Positions 1 to 10,611 of a stretch of 64,000 nucleotides of DNA are shown piece after piece. How positions within the stretch are numbered: position 1 is the first letter of the stretch; every line of letters begins with the position of its first letter. The notes below the pieces were generated by a model, which did no database searches, was not told where the DNA came from, and saw only the letters and a list, made by a program, of their open reading frames with translations. The stretch spans positions 1 through 64,000 of the forward strand of contig WNNJ02002625.1 in assembly GCA_012934845.2 (NCBI GenBank), given 5' to 3'. The DNA is from Pomphorhynchus laevis. Lineage: Eukaryota > Acanthocephala > Palaeacanthocephala > Echinorhynchida > Pomphorhynchidae. Position numbers and translations under genes: made by a program.

Positions 1-245
1 GTCTATAAGAATAAAATACTTAAAGTTATTAACCGTATTAATTCTACAAAAGAATTTTTTGAAGACTCACAAGGAATAAATTTTCAGAATATATGTACAT
101 ACGATTTTAGTACGCTTTATGCAAATTGAGATTTAGCAGATACTAAAGAAGCTCTAGAAAAATTAATTAATCTTTTTTCAAAATAGTTTGCATATGTTAT
201 AATAACTAAAATGCCTATCTAATCAAAATTAAATATTTGGACAAC
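1..245 (+). mobile_element. Penelope-like element RT fragment (motif A region)
   Basis: Plus-strand translation gives INSTKEFFEDSQGINFQN followed by TYDFSTLYAN, which matches the corresponding part of the PLE copy at 20.06-22.32 kb (INSTKEFLEQTKGINFQN, TYDFSTLYTN). DFSTLYT is RT motif A of a PLE lineage common in invertebrates. The piece begins at the window edge, so its upstream part may lie outside. It is clearly decayed, with several breaks in a short stretch. About 100 bp downstream lies the terminal module that also follows the other PLE copies, so this is probably the remnant of one insertion with its middle deleted. Family call is firm; subfamily (Naiad-like?) is a guess. Confidence 0.65.
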
Positions 246-339
246 AAATATTTTTATAAAATTGAATAAAGGAGAGTTTTAAATATTTTGATAAATCGAA
301 GTTGTTTAAAAGTAATCCATACTCAGACAACTAAGATGT

Positions 340-600
340 GTTTTAATGGGTTTCAATATAATCAAATGATTTGTTTCAATATAATTAAATTTTATCAGAA
401 GAACTACGTCATTAGCACGCGTTTAGCCACTCTGCTATGCTGGGTCGAAAAAAGGGCTGTAAACTGACAGCATAACAGTTTCTCCTGATGATTCCTTATC
501 CTTATTCTAGATACATCGTCTGTTATTTAACAGTCAATTCATAAAATTTTGAAAATTATAAAATTTCGATTTAGCATAAATATAGTTATTATTTAAATAA
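340..600 (+). repeat. PLE terminal module, copy 1
   Basis: This is a diverged copy of the conserved module that follows PLE coding ends elsewhere (19.8-20.06, 40.2-40.43, 42.89-43.03, 43.08-43.33, 52.6-52.85 kb). Shared landmarks in order are CAGAAGAA, a small stem around CATTAGC, CTGCTATG, TGGGTCGA, CATAACAG, CTCCTGATGA and a tail near CTGTTATTTAACAGTCAATT. The stem arms beside CATTAGC read ACG/CGC here but ACAT/ATGT in the consensus, so part of the pairing is kept by double changes. Confidence 0.7.
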
Positions 601-1610
601 TTATATTAAATACGTAAACTCATTAGCAGATTTTATTAATATAAAAGATGTAAGATGCATACATTGATTACGCATTTTCGCAAAAAATCTAAAAGCTTTA
701 CCTGCAATAATAATTTTCGGCTGGCTGTTGTTGTTGAAACATTGCTTGAGAAGCCAGGTAATAAGATGGATCATAACAATGTGTTGGTGAAAAGTACATA
801 TATGGCGGAAAACAATGCGTTGCTAAGTAATAACAATCAACTATAATTATTAATTGAAATATAACCAACAAAATAGATGTTTTATACAATTAAAAAGAAA
901 ATATAAAATATTACATAAATAAAGGAACAGTTTTAAAGAATATAATATTTGCGCAATAATAGAGTGACTCACAAAGAATAATATATACAAAGCAAAATAA
1001 ACAAATTATTTAGTATATTTTACTATTTAAATTAAATTTTAAAATCCAAAGTTAAATAAATAGTCTTTTATGAAATTTAATAAAGAGATGATAATAAAGC
1101 CGATATTAGACATTTATACTTATTACAATATGAACAACTAAAGAACATAAAACGAATTCTTTATTAGAAAATAATTGCATATTCGAAGAACATAATTATT
1201 TAAAGAATGCATTTATTATTTCTATATTTGAAGCTTTTCTTAATTAAATATTCAAACTCAGAATTTATAATTAAAATATGCATATCATCTAAAACAAGAC
1301 CACAATGCAATACAGCGATGCAAAAACCAAAAATGCAAAAAAATATTTTATTTACCGAGCAAACTATATGAAAAATGGGAGATTTAATTTAAATAATTTA
1401 AACATAAATGACATGAATTATATCACAAGTGACACAATTTTAAAGATTTAAAATAAATAAGTAATATGTAATGTTGTTTAGAGAGCAACGTCGTATTTAT
1501 GAAACATCAAATGATTGTGTGATTGGTAGTTTACTCAAAAATTTAATCCAAAGTGCAATATTTTTTGTTGGTATATAACAAATTAAATATAAAGAACGAA
1601 TCGTGTACCT
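601..1610. repeat. AT-rich dispersed repeat R3, copy 1; no gene seen
   Basis: No supported coding region. The stretch from about 700 to 1,580 resembles 2,845-3,980: shared blocks include CGGCTG...TGTT, CAATGTGTTG, ATATGGCGG, AAAAAGAAAATATAAA and, near the end, GAAACATCA..TTTGATTGTGTGA.TGGTA.TTTAC. Short open frames on both strands here (63 codons each) overlap each other, have no recognisable motifs, and are not preserved in the second copy. Class of the repeat is unknown; I see no transposase, terminal inverted repeat or A-tail. Confidence 0.5.
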
Positions 1611-2480
1611 GTCATATATGGGAATCCAGCATAGTCGAAATTTTGCTTAATCGACTTCTCTAAAGAGCAGAATTTTAGGTTATAAAAACAACATATTTCA
1701 TACTTTTCTTTTTAACTTTGTCAGTTTTTAACGATTCTGAAGTTTGAGTTGAAGCGTCTTTATTTTTTGACCTAAAAGTAAATCAATTATACAAGTAGAT
1801 TTAGAATAATACATTTTGGATAAATAAATATATGGCACAGTAAAGACCAGTTAATATCAACTATTAATGTACAGAATTACTAGAATTAATATAAAATTAT
1901 TAATATATATACTTATATAATAAATAATTTATATTATAAATGATTATTTAAATTGAAAATTTTAAAATGTTAGCGCACAGTTCGGCTGTATCAGGATACC
2001 ATCTGCTCTTTACAGATTATTTTGTCTTATTAACATCTTGTCCATACTATTTACAATGCCTACTAGATCGATTTACGATGGAATGACAAACAGCAAGTAT
2101 GTTAGTTAGTACCTCTAATACTGTCTCTGTGTTCGTCACAGATTCAGGTTTCCATATCAACCTGAATTGAAAAAAACAATCATCTTGATATGCACTACTT
2201 TAAGTATTTATAGTGCTTGTTCTCGATATGCGTCAAGAAAATCAGGGGGATTAAATAAAGATAGGTTTAGCTACAGCAGTAAAGCGTTTTTAGTACAGGT
2301 CAGTCGTGTTGTAGCCGAAGTTGAGTCTTTGGGCGAAGTTTACAAATTATCGTACGAGGCGACCGTAAAGAGGGCTTCATGCGGTGTAAAAGGTCTAAAC
2401 CATAGAGCGAAAATGATGATTTTGTTCATCCGGGTTTGGTCGGAGTAAAGTCGCTGCTTATCCACATTGAAAAAGTCAGT
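1611..2480. other. AT-rich spacer without a supported gene
   Basis: I recognise nothing firm here. A 93-codon open frame at 2,167-2,448 (+) begins MKKTIILICTTLSIYSAC and so superficially mimics a bacterial lipoprotein signal, but it has no context, no motif and no related copy in the window. Its GC content is a little higher than the surroundings, which hints that 2,040-2,710 derives from a degraded coding element rather than spacer. Confidence 0.4.
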
Positions 2481-2489
2481 CGAGGATGA

Positions 2490-2605
2490 CAAAGAAACGA
2501 TCTGATTACGTATATGGATTGCATTCTTTGGAGTGTTTAAGACTTGAATTTCTAAAGAGATGCTTCGAGCTAGACTTTGGTACAGTCAGATAGATAATAT
2601 CTCAG
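2490..2605 (+). pseudogene. Possible LINE ORF2 C-terminal scrap
   Basis: One frame reads YVYGLHSLECLRLEF then CFELDFGTVR. This resembles the post-RT segment of many Jockey/CR1-type LINE ORF2 proteins (LxLxSLExRRL..DL..CYKIVFG.V). The stretch is short and cannot be extended convincingly on either side. If real, it explains the raised GC of 2.2-2.7 kb. An accidental match is quite possible. Confidence 0.25.
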
Positions 2606-2639
2606 AACTTAAAAAGAAACGCCTATGGCATTTTGAAAG

Positions 2640-2720
2640 ATAACTAATATCTTTCGCCAAGGATCGGTTTGTCTGGAGTTGTTTAGTTCGTTTACTGCAT
2701 TTTAAACCCGACATCCGTAC
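2640..2720 (+). repeat. Short repeat shared with 4,440-4,520
   Basis: The two places share CGCCAAGGAT / TTGCCAAGGATTTCG, TGGAGT.GT..GGTTCGTTTA and TGCAT. Each copy is followed by R3-type AT-rich sequence. They are probably parts of one larger dispersed repeat. No function is visible. Confidence 0.4.
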
Positions 2721-2819
2721 CAGTGGTTTACAAGAAAAATCTGATTTTACTATTATTTTCTTTTCTTATCAAGAAATTGTTCTTGTTGAAGTTACATGTA
2801 TGCATTAGTAATACATTAA

Positions 2820-4100
2820 CGCTAAAAATTATAATTATAAAGCTATACCTGCAATTATAACTTGCGGCTGACTGTGTTTGTGAAATCATTACTTGATATA
2901 CAAAGTTATATAATGAATCTTGGCAATGTGTTGTTGAAAGGAATATATGGCGGTAAACAATTTGTTGCTTAGTAAAAATAACCTGTGAATAAAAAATTAA
3001 TTTAATCGAGATTGATGTTCAGATAAATTCAAAAAGAAAATATAAATTAAAGCATAAATCGAGAAACTTTTTTACAAAAAAAATATCTCGCCAACAATAA
3101 TAATGTGACTCAAGAAAGTAAAATTTATATAAAGCATAATGAACAAATAATTTAGTATTAATATATATTCGATTAAGGTCAATGCTAAATATAAAAATGC
3201 GAAACATTAACTGTTAAAAGAAATTAATATGAATCACAATATGATGAACTAAAGAATAATTAATTCCAAATTTGTGTCAGCAATACAGAAAATATTGATT
3301 GTATAACAAAACAACTTTATAACAATGCATAGAAATTGTAACAAAAATAACCTTTAAATAAATGAAAATTATGAGAAGTCACTTTCTTGTGTACGCTATT
3401 TTTGTTATTTTACGTTTAGACAAATTTTAGCCAACCATTTCTAGTATTTTATAATAAAAACATTGATTTAAAAGTACTAATTTAATTAAAACTGAATAAA
3501 ATACGTCTGATACTTGTAAAATAACATTAAAAACAGCAACGCAAAAACAAAAAACGCAATAAAATAAATATTTTATTTACCGAACAAACTGTATGATAAA
3601 TTGATAATTACAAATTTTACTATTTATATTGAAATTAAAATTTAGAAATAAAATGTTTATTTAAATATCTAAAACGAGGAAATGAAAGATGTTCTTATAA
3701 CCAATCGTAAACTTTAAACGCTTGTAATACAAACGCGAAACAAATGATCATATAAATGACACAATAAAACAAGCGCAAAAATATTATTGAATATTCGCTA
3801 TCTAAAATGGCTTCAATAAAGTATTTAAACAGATATGACACAAGTTTTACCACAGATGAAACAATTTGTTTAAGATTCAACAAAAAGAAGTAGTATGATT
3901 TGATGTTTAGAAAACAACATAGAATTTATGAAACATAATTTGATTGTGTGACTGGTAATTTACCTAAAGGTTTAGATCAAACTGCGATATCCTCTTTTGA
4001 CACAACAAATTTAATGCAGACCAAGTTTAAACATATATTATAAATCCGACTTTCTATTGTAAATATCAAACTTTAACAGGAGTTAAACATTCACAACAAG
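2820..4100. repeat. R3 repeat, copy 2; no gene seen
   Basis: Second and longest copy of the AT-rich repeat (compare 650-1,610, 4,600-4,880, 8,100-8,490 and, inverted, 11,590-12,010). Distinctive shared blocks are GAGAAGTCACTTTCTTGTGT, TATAACAAAACAACTTTATA and CTTTTGACACAACAAATTTA. No protein-coding capacity is visible in any copy. It could be a non-autonomous element or the UTR of an unseen element. Confidence 0.5.
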
Positions 4101-4129
4101 CAATAAAGACAAAAACTTGAAGATATTTA

Positions 4130-4400
4130 ATAATGACTAAATTGAATTGAAATAATACTACATTATGCAGAGCCATGATTTTACTTACCAAAATGAAAAT
4201 TATTGAAACTGTTCATTGACATTTTGAAAAATACCTGTAAAGTTAGAGCGCGAAAAGCAATTTGTGTTGCTATGCATTCATACGAAGCTTTAATATACTA
4301 CCATACAATCAAAGTTTGTTCAATTGTGCGTTTCATTGTGGCGATTGTAAAGCGAAGGCTAGTATAACTAGTTCAGTCTTTGTTAGATAACATGGCCATC
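4130..4400 (+). repeat. Repeat R4, copy 1 (partner at 5,262-5,580)
   Basis: Both copies share TACTACATTATGCAGAGC, ATGATTTTACTTACCAAAA, GTTAGAGCGCGAAAAGCAA, TTGCTATGCATTCATAC and AGTATAACTAGTTCAGT, then ACATGGCAATCAA-like sequence. They are direct repeats about 1.13 kb apart. The piece usually follows R3, so it may be the other end of the same element. No open frame is conserved between the copies. Confidence 0.6.
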
Positions 4401-4599
4401 AACTATTAATTTAAAGAAACGGAAGTGGGGATTTGAAATCCTGGGCAAGAGACATTAGTCTCTTGCCAAGGATTTCGATGTTTGGAGTAGTCTGGTTCGT
4501 TTAATGCATCTAGAACCTGGCAATTAAGTTATTTATCCAAGATATTTTGAATTATTTTTCATAATCCAAATTTTATTATATTTAAAATTTAAATTTTAA

Positions 4600-4880
4600 T
4601 TGAAATTTTTTTAATATCATAAACGAGAAATTGAAAGATATTCTTATAACAAATCGAAAACTTAAAATACTTTTAATACAAACGCGAAACAAATTATCAT
4701 ATAAATGACACAAGAAGAAACAGCTAAAATATCATTGAATAATTATCATCTAAAATGCCTTCAATAAAGGATTTAAACAGAAATGAAGTAAATTATACGA
4801 CAAATTACATAATTTTTAAGATTTCAATCAAATTTTGTGCAATTGTGCATTCAATTGTCCCGATTGTAAAGTTAAGACCA
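4600..4880. repeat. R3 fragment, copy 3
   Basis: Matches 3,640-3,850: ACGAGAAATTGAAAGAT, ATTCTTATAACAAATCG, ACAAACGCGAAACAAAT and ATATAAATGACACAA occur in the same order. The copy breaks off before the zinc-finger-like segment at 4,985. Confidence 0.55.
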
Positions 4881-4984
4881 AAAAGCACCATGAGATAGTG
4901 TCGCGATTGTGTAAAGTTAACAAAAAGCACCATGAGATATTGTTTAGATAACAACATCGAATGGATTTAGCCAATTAAGTCGAT

Positions 4985-5167
4985 GTCGGCCAAGTTAGTG
5001 CCATTTTCCACATTAGCCGCTGATGAATCATGTTTATCGCAAATTAAAATTGGTGATATGCTTGATCTGGCACAGCTTTTGTGTTTGCCGTGTTTAAACA
5101 GCAGTGGTGAAGCCGTAAGACAAAACCGTAAATGGCAAACTGCGCATGTGCCTGTTGACCGGTTCAT
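4985..5167 (-). pseudogene. Zinc-finger-like fragment, possibly N-terminus of a LINE ORF
   Basis: The minus strand reads STGTCAVCHLRFCLTASPLL, then KHGKHKSCARSSISPI. The spacing C-x2-C ... H-G-x-H-x2-C resembles the single N-terminal zinc finger of invertebrate LINE proteins whose C-terminus carries a DGKRPDG motif, which is the lineage at 8.7-10.6 kb. The base composition is less AT-rich than the flanks, in keeping with degraded coding DNA. It is isolated, with R3 and R4 on either side, so it would be a detached scrap. The plus-strand open frame over the same bases is probably a shadow. Confidence 0.3.
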
Positions 5168-5261
5168 TGTAAAAATTAATATGTCTATTTTATTGTAATT
5201 TACTTGATAACCTATAAATTTTCTTCTGTATTTATATATTTATAAATATATTTTTATAATT

Positions 5262-5580
5262 CAATACGTTGAATAGAAATATTACTACATTATGCAGAGC
5301 AATGATTTTACTTACCAAAAAGAAAATTATTGAACCTGATCACTGACATTTTGAATAATACCTATAGAGTTAGAGCGCGAAAAGCAAATTTTGTTGCTAT
5401 GCATTCATACAAAACTTCATTATGATACCATTCAATCAAATTTCGTTCAATTGTGCATTCAATTGTCGCGATTGTAAAGTTAAGACCAGTATAACTAGTT
5501 CAGTTATTATTAGATCACATGGCAATCAAATGTTAGCAATTAATATAAACTATTAATTTACAAAATTAATAGAATTAGTT
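5262..5580 (+). repeat. Repeat R4, copy 2
   Basis: Direct repeat of 4,130-4,400 in the same orientation, ending around AGTATAACTAGTTCAGTTAT and ACATGGCAATCAAATG. No coding content. Confidence 0.6.
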
Positions 5581-5654
5581 AATAAAAATTAATAATTATA
5601 TCTGTTTTTTAGGCATTATTAATTATCCACACGAGAAAAACAAATTGTTTGTTA

Positions 5655-5715
5655 GAGTTAATTATAGCAACGTTTCGGTCAATCACAGTGACCCTTTTCA
5701 AGTTGAAAGTTTTCA
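5655..5715 (-). ncRNA. Degraded hammerhead-like core (PLE-associated type)
   Basis: The minus strand reads GGGTCACTGTGATTGACC, then GAAAC, then GTTGC. GGTCA pairs with TGACC, and a short hairpin followed by GAAAC is the stem II plus 3' core of the small hammerhead ribozymes reported in Penelope-like retroelements. The 5' core, normally CTGATGA, is not intact here (TTGAAAAG precedes the stem), so any activity would be lost. No PLE coding sequence is directly attached. The palindrome at 5,723 follows immediately. Confidence 0.35.
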
Positions 5716-5722
5716 AACACAA

Positions 5723-5776
5723 ATCGCCTTATATTACATAGGTGTGTAATTACACACTTATGTAATATAAGGCGAT
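5723..5776. repeat. 54-bp near-perfect palindrome
   Basis: The two 27-nt arms are complementary with a single mismatch and no loop, centred between 5,749 and 5,750. The core is GTGTGTAATTACACAC and the ends are ATCGCC/GGCGAT. It would form a stable cruciform or RNA hairpin. It sits beside the degraded hammerhead-like motif. Confidence 0.85.
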
Positions 5777-5984
5777 ATTTAAAACTGAAAAATACCCATA
5801 GGTTGGCTAATGTTTCTAAACTAACGTCTACTGATAGAGAAAATCGCTAAGTTTTATCATGATCATGTAAAGAGAACAAAGCAAAATTGTCAATTTTACA
5901 AATTATTTTATCAAATAAATTAAAACTTTAAAGCAAAATATATTATATATTAATGTCAATTCATGTATAATGAAAGTTTTTACA

Positions 5985-6475
5985 TAATTTCGATATAAAT
6001 CACCGCAATTTATTAATTAACAATTCAATAATAAATCATTCATAAATCAATTAATCTAATTTCGTTCAAAACATTTCTCATTTCAAATAACCGCATTATT
6101 TAAGTTCTTTTGTGACTATAATTAGAGACGTACTTTGTGCTCTTTTATCACTGCACAATTTCTTCTACTAACAAGCTATTATATTATTTGTTCTACTGAC
6201 AAGTATTATTGACCTGTAGACGTTGTTTTTTCAAAAAAAAAACATTTTTCGCACAAAGTAAAGTAAACAATTAACGCGAAGACACGTGAAGCAACGTGAA
6301 GCAATTGCTGCAAGTGATTTCGAATCGTGTTTACAACGACCGAAGTTGATTTCAAGTTAATAATCCCTTGATATTTTAAAAAATGGTGCTCTAAATTGTG
6401 TACTGAGCATTTCTCTTTGGTATCTGATTACGCTACCGAAATTATAGCCGCAAAATATACATACAAGATGAACAA
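5985..6475 (+). repeat. 5' region of LINE-C, shared with 15.58-16.1 kb
   Basis: Noncoding. The stretch 6,090-6,230 (GCATTATTTAAGTTC, ACAAGCTATTATAT, TTTGTTCTACTGACAAG) matches 15,955-16,100, and the sequence at the far end of this element (7,922-8,060) matches the sequence directly after it there. That indicates left and right ends of one element whose middle was lost in the second copy. A fine splice-donor consensus, ATGAACAAG followed by GTAAGT, occurs at 6,467-6,481; it may be chance or part of a transcript leader. Confidence 0.5.
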
Positions 6476-6607
6476 GGTAAGTGGTGTTTCTTTTATTGAA
6501 CAAAAAACGAAGGGGAGCTTTCCCCTATTCTTCAAACTACAAACTTGGTCATTATTTAACTACTGGTTCCGATTGAGAGAAAGAACTTATTTAATGTTTT
6601 CTTACGG

Positions 6608-7480
6608 AATTTCTTACTTTAATTCGAAAATAGAATCATATTTAATTCTACCAAATATTACGAGAATGAAATCAAGATCTCGTTTTATACAGAAGACCTA
6701 GCAAAAGCATCCGTTTCTTATTTTCAAAATAATTACCTCGAAAAAGGCACAATTGACTTCAAACCTATTCAGCCATCGTTGAAAATAAACAATATGCCTA
6801 CGTTTCTCTCTGGTGATGTCCTAAAGATCTGCGACCCATTTCGATTCAAAACTCCCTCATTTCCATTTACGAAAAAGCGCTTGCGCGTAAAATCCGCGAC
6901 CATCTAAGTAGGCGAAATTTTATCCAACCAGGTTTTGATAGGTACGTAAAAGCCCGCTTGGTCCATTCAGCAATAAGTTAAGTGCATCAGTTTTGTCAAG
7001 ATAACAGTCATCAGCTAGCTGTAGCTGTCTTTCTTGATTTTTCTGCTGCATTTGACATCATTTCCATTCCTTTTGTAATCTATTCACGCATGTCCATTGG
7101 GTTGCCTGCATGAATTGTTAACAGGGTCTAAATTTTGTTGTAAATAAAGCGATTCTTCTATGAAGACGACCCTGATGCATGTCAGTTATACCTATTACGG
7201 GTATGCCTCAAGAATCCCCACTTTCTCCAATCTTGTATCTTGCTGCCACCATTGAACTTTACAAAAACTTAAAACGCGACCAACATCTAGTGGTATACAC
7301 TGATGATACCACATCCCTGTTCTCTGGACGCAGGTGCAAAGATGTGATCTCTGACATCAGCCGTTTATTTTTAAGATTAAAAGATCAGTTGCCCATATCC
7401 AATCTGATTTTAAACTCCTCCAAATCGCAGGTGGTTGTCTTTCATGGCACTCCTGCGACTAAGAAAAAATAAAGAGACTA
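6608..7480 (+). pseudogene. LINE-C: decayed LINE reverse transcriptase
   Basis: About 60 unidentified codons (6,608-6,790, with EIKISFYTEDLAKASVSY) run into RT sequence in another frame: KDLRPISIQNSLISIYEKAL at 6,823 (the KDxRPI block), AVFLDFSAAFDII near 7,025 (motif A), then MPQESPLSPILYLAA at 7,203 (motif B, normally PQGSPLSP, here with E for G) and VVYTDDTTSLFSG near 7,292 (motif C, YADD-like). The frame ends near 7,472 after SSKSQVVVFHG. Related 3' portions lie at 53.77-54.48 and 62.64-63.17 kb, where a typical LINE ending LRLWNKHPRDTKSLMSLK is seen. The RT belongs to the Jockey/CR1-like group. Several stops and frame changes show it is dead. Confidence 0.7.
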
Positions 7481-7489
7481 GCGCTCTCA

Positions 7490-8060
7490 GCTCTTTCTTC
7501 CATATTGACAAATCAACCACTCCCTCCCTACCTTCACAAGTCGAGTAAAATATATGGTGTTTACCATTACGGTGAACTGATCAGCGAAAGCTGATATGGA
7601 TAGACTCAAACGTATTCTGAAGAGAGCTAGGTGGACCCTGAAACCGTCTCAGCATCTGTCATTGAATGGGAAAACTCAAGTGCGCCTCTAGAGTACTTGG
7701 CATATCTCGAAATAAGACTTCTTTTCAAGAGTACGTTCCTCAGAGCAAAGACTAAGGTTTCTCAAGATCATCATCTCGCGATTACGGAGCATAGTCCTCC
7801 CCGATTGAATTCTTCGGGAGGGGAAGGGTGCGAATGCGCGAATGGTTTAATCAGAGAGCGGCGTCTTAGATTGGCTGGACGGCTCAGATCCCTGTGGACC
7901 TGAGGCCGTGAAGACATTGGTAATTCAAACGGTAATATAACATCTGTCAGAATTACACAAACTTTGTAGTCTTGATACGGCATTATTTTCATGCAAATTT
8001 CCAATCAAGTTTAATGGATTTTTTTTCGTGTAATTTTACAATATACAAAACAACAAAATA
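7490..8060 (+). repeat. 3' part of LINE-C with shared end sequence
   Basis: 7,490-7,910 is degraded and only partly readable; it has relatively high GC and a 90-codon open frame with no family match. 7,922-8,060 is the shared terminal block (ACATCTGTCAGAATTACACA, ACGGCATTATT, TTTTACAATATACAAAA), repeated at 16,105-16,226. I take it as the 3' UTR of the element. Confidence 0.5.
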
Positions 8061-8099
8061 TTAATAAAATTTCATTTAAACTATAAAGGGAAAACGTTT

Positions 8100-8490
8100 T
8101 ATGGTTAGTAGACAATATGTTTTTTAATGACACAATAAAACAACAGCAAAAATATTATTGAGTTATCACTATCCAAAATGTCTTCAATAAAGGATTTTAA
8201 TAGAAATGAATTAAATTATATCACAAATGAGACAATTTTAAATATTTAACATAAAGAAGTGGCATGATATGATGTCTAAATAACAACATCTAATTTATGA
8301 AACATCATTTGATTGTGTGACTGGTAATTTACTAAAACGTTTAGATCAAACTGCAATATACTCTTTTGACACAACAAATTTAATGCAGACCAAGTTTAAA
8401 CTTCTATTTTAAATCCAACTGTTTATTGTAAATATCAAAATTTAACATGAATTAAACATTCACAGCAAACAAGAAAGGCAAAACTTAAAA
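8100..8490 (+). repeat. R3 repeat, copy 4
   Basis: Contains AATGACACAATAAAACAACAG, TTGATTGTGTGACTGGTAAT and CTTTTGACACAACAAATTTA in the same order as 3,750-4,030. It starts about 40 bp after LINE-C ends. Noncoding. Confidence 0.65.
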
Positions 8491-9109
8491 ATATTTTATA
8501 ATTCAAAATATATTTTGAAATTTATATATAGTTTTTTATATTTATTTATTCTTTAAAAATTCTTGATAACTAACTATCGACAATTACTAATTATTTGCAA
8601 AACGATCGAATAATACAATCATACGACGATCAATTTTCAATCAAATTTTCAATTAAACGACGACAAAGATCGAATTGATGGATACCGGCGGAACTGATTA
8701 AAGTGGCGAGACAGGTTTAAACCTAATAACACGAGTACAATGCTACATACGTTGCAAAGACTTCATCTAACTGCGAACGGACTGCACCGCCGGCACGAAG
8801 GCGTATCAACTTGACCTGGATACGGCAAGCCTCCTTCGATTCCCAAACAAATCATTGCAGCTCCATTATTGGATAGCAATCATGTATTTCTCAATTCATG
8901 CAAAATAAGTTCGATAAAGTTGTCAGAACTTCTGCGCTCGAACTTTCGCTTGGTTCGGCGAATACTACGAGCAGCTCAGCCTACTTTTGCCAACAAACTG
9001 GGGGGACTAATTAACGCCGCAAATGTTTGCCCGCTAGATGACACCTTTTGGAGGCTACTTCTCGCAGAAAATCTTTGACCAACTACTCTTATAACAACTG
9101 GGCTTTGGC

Positions 9110-9500
9110 GTTTCTGGGTGTGTCGAGGTCGCAGTTCACTCAGCGAAATGTTTTGCAGAACACGGTCTTATAGGCACATCAGCCATGGTTAACTTAGACT
9201 TTAAGAATTCCTTTAACTCCAGCAGTCGCGATGTCGTCCTTCAATGCGTGGAGAGGGATATTCCGGAAATTATAGAATTTGTGGAAATGTGCTACAACGG
9301 TCCAAGCACTCTGATTTTCGGCTACAGTGCTAGTGAATCATCGGAGGGAATTCAGAGTGGCGACCCCCCAGACCTTTTCTGTTCTCGCTAACTACCAACA
9401 AGCTAGCCCACAGCCTTTCCTCACCACTTGTAACGTGGTATCTCGATGACTGCTGTATAAGTTGATAACTGTCCACTCTTGCCAACGCAATCATTAACAT
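9110..9500 (+). pseudogene. WYLDD-type LINE reverse transcriptase domain (broken)
   Basis: The frame GCVEVAVHSAKCFAEHGLIG, then MVNLDFKNSFNSSSRD (motif A, catalytic D in NLDFKNSFN) continues to SASESSEGIQSGDPP (motif B). A frame change follows in the GDPP...LFC stretch near 9,370. The next segment, in a different frame, carries KLAHSLSSPLVTWYLDDCC near 9,400-9,453, where YLDD supplies the motif C aspartates, and a stop follows. Both metal-binding motifs are therefore still readable even though the frame is broken. RT of this type would copy the element RNA at the target. Confidence 0.7.
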
Positions 9501-10610
9501 CTAACAACAGGCATCTTCTATCGGCTTACACTTACCCGCAGACAAGTGCCAAATCATCATCGCCGACAGCACTGATGTCCAACATCTGATTGAATATTTG
9601 TCAGACGCCAATGTATGTGATGTATCGTCTTCCGACTTACTCAACGCACCCCTTTGCAGCGGAAGTCACCTCGTATCATTTTTGGAAAAAGCCATCCACA
9701 ACCTTGGCAGGTAGGCCAGAAGCTTCGCAAACTAGCGAAGCAGGACGCGTTTTTCATATTGCTTCATTGTCTGATGCTACCGTAGGTCAGCTTTCTACTA
9801 CGCTGCGCACCGTGTTTTCTAGCAGACCAGCGAAAGCTTTCGACGAGGAAGTCCGCTGTTCTCTTGCCGAGATCGTTAATCTTCAGCTCACTTACACGGA
9901 TTGTCGTCAAACCTCATTGCCAGTTGAGTTCGGCGGACTTTCTGTTCTGAGGGCGGAAGAATTAGCAATTCCAACCTTCTGCTCGTCCGTCTCGAGCATA
10001 AGTGACTTAACCTCGATTGTGCTGCCAGATTATATCGATGGATGCTCAGGCATCAACCACTCAAGTTTAAAAACCGAATTGGATTGTCGGACTTCTACGT
10101 TAAACCTGCCTGCTCCAACGGATACAACCGTACAAAAACGTAAGACAGTGGCCCTGTTTGAGACCATGCTCCGCGGCCTGATTGGTTCTTGTGGCTGCCC
10201 TAAAGATCACGTCCGTTTACTTTGCGCAGCAACTAAATGGTCTTGCGAATTTCTGGATGCCCTGCCGAACGGCTCGGTAGGTATAAATATGGACGACCGC
10301 TCAATGTATCTGGTCATGCTTTTCGGATTTAAATTTTCAATATTGTTCAATTGCGAGTGTTGGGTTACAACCGACACAAACTCAACATTACAGTCAATAA
10401 TTTTATTCGTTGTGCTCTGATAACGGCCGGTGACCCATCTCGCCTAGAAGTAGTTGGACCGTGCAGAGATGACGGGAAAAGACCGGATGGCGATTTTTTG
10501 TCCCTTGGGAAACGAGACGCCTACTTGTATGGGACGTTACCTGTCCTAAAACACTTGCGGTTAGTAATTTATTCAACGCTGTCTTTAATGATGTTATTTG
10601 TTCCCCACTG
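9500..10610 (+). pseudogene. Post-RT region and endonuclease-like end of the same LINE
   Basis: GLHLPADKCQIIIAD near 9,520-9,575 is the RT thumb-proximal block, followed by frame changes. A 276-codon frame at 9,590-10,420 covers the post-RT part, including TSLPVEFGGLSVLRAEELA, a hallmark of this lineage. An overlapping frame at 10,351-10,611 carries NFIRCALITAGDPSRLE and then CRDDGKRPDGDF. KRPD fits the (K/R)PD core of PD-(D/E)XK-like (restriction-like) endonucleases. The zinc-ribbon cysteines expected between the two parts are not visible, suggesting a small deletion near 10,330. The change of frame there agrees. Non-functional. Confidence 0.6.
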
Positions 10611-10611
10611 A

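Noticed and set aside
655-889. Overlapping 63-codon frames on both strands
   Set aside because: They overlap each other, lack motifs and are not kept in the related repeat at 2.85-3.0 kb.
2167-2448. 93-codon frame starting MKKTIILICTTLSIYSAC, like a bacterial lipoprotein
   Set aside because: Single frame in a eukaryotic, TE-rich context with no motif beyond the chance hydrophobic start and no second copy.
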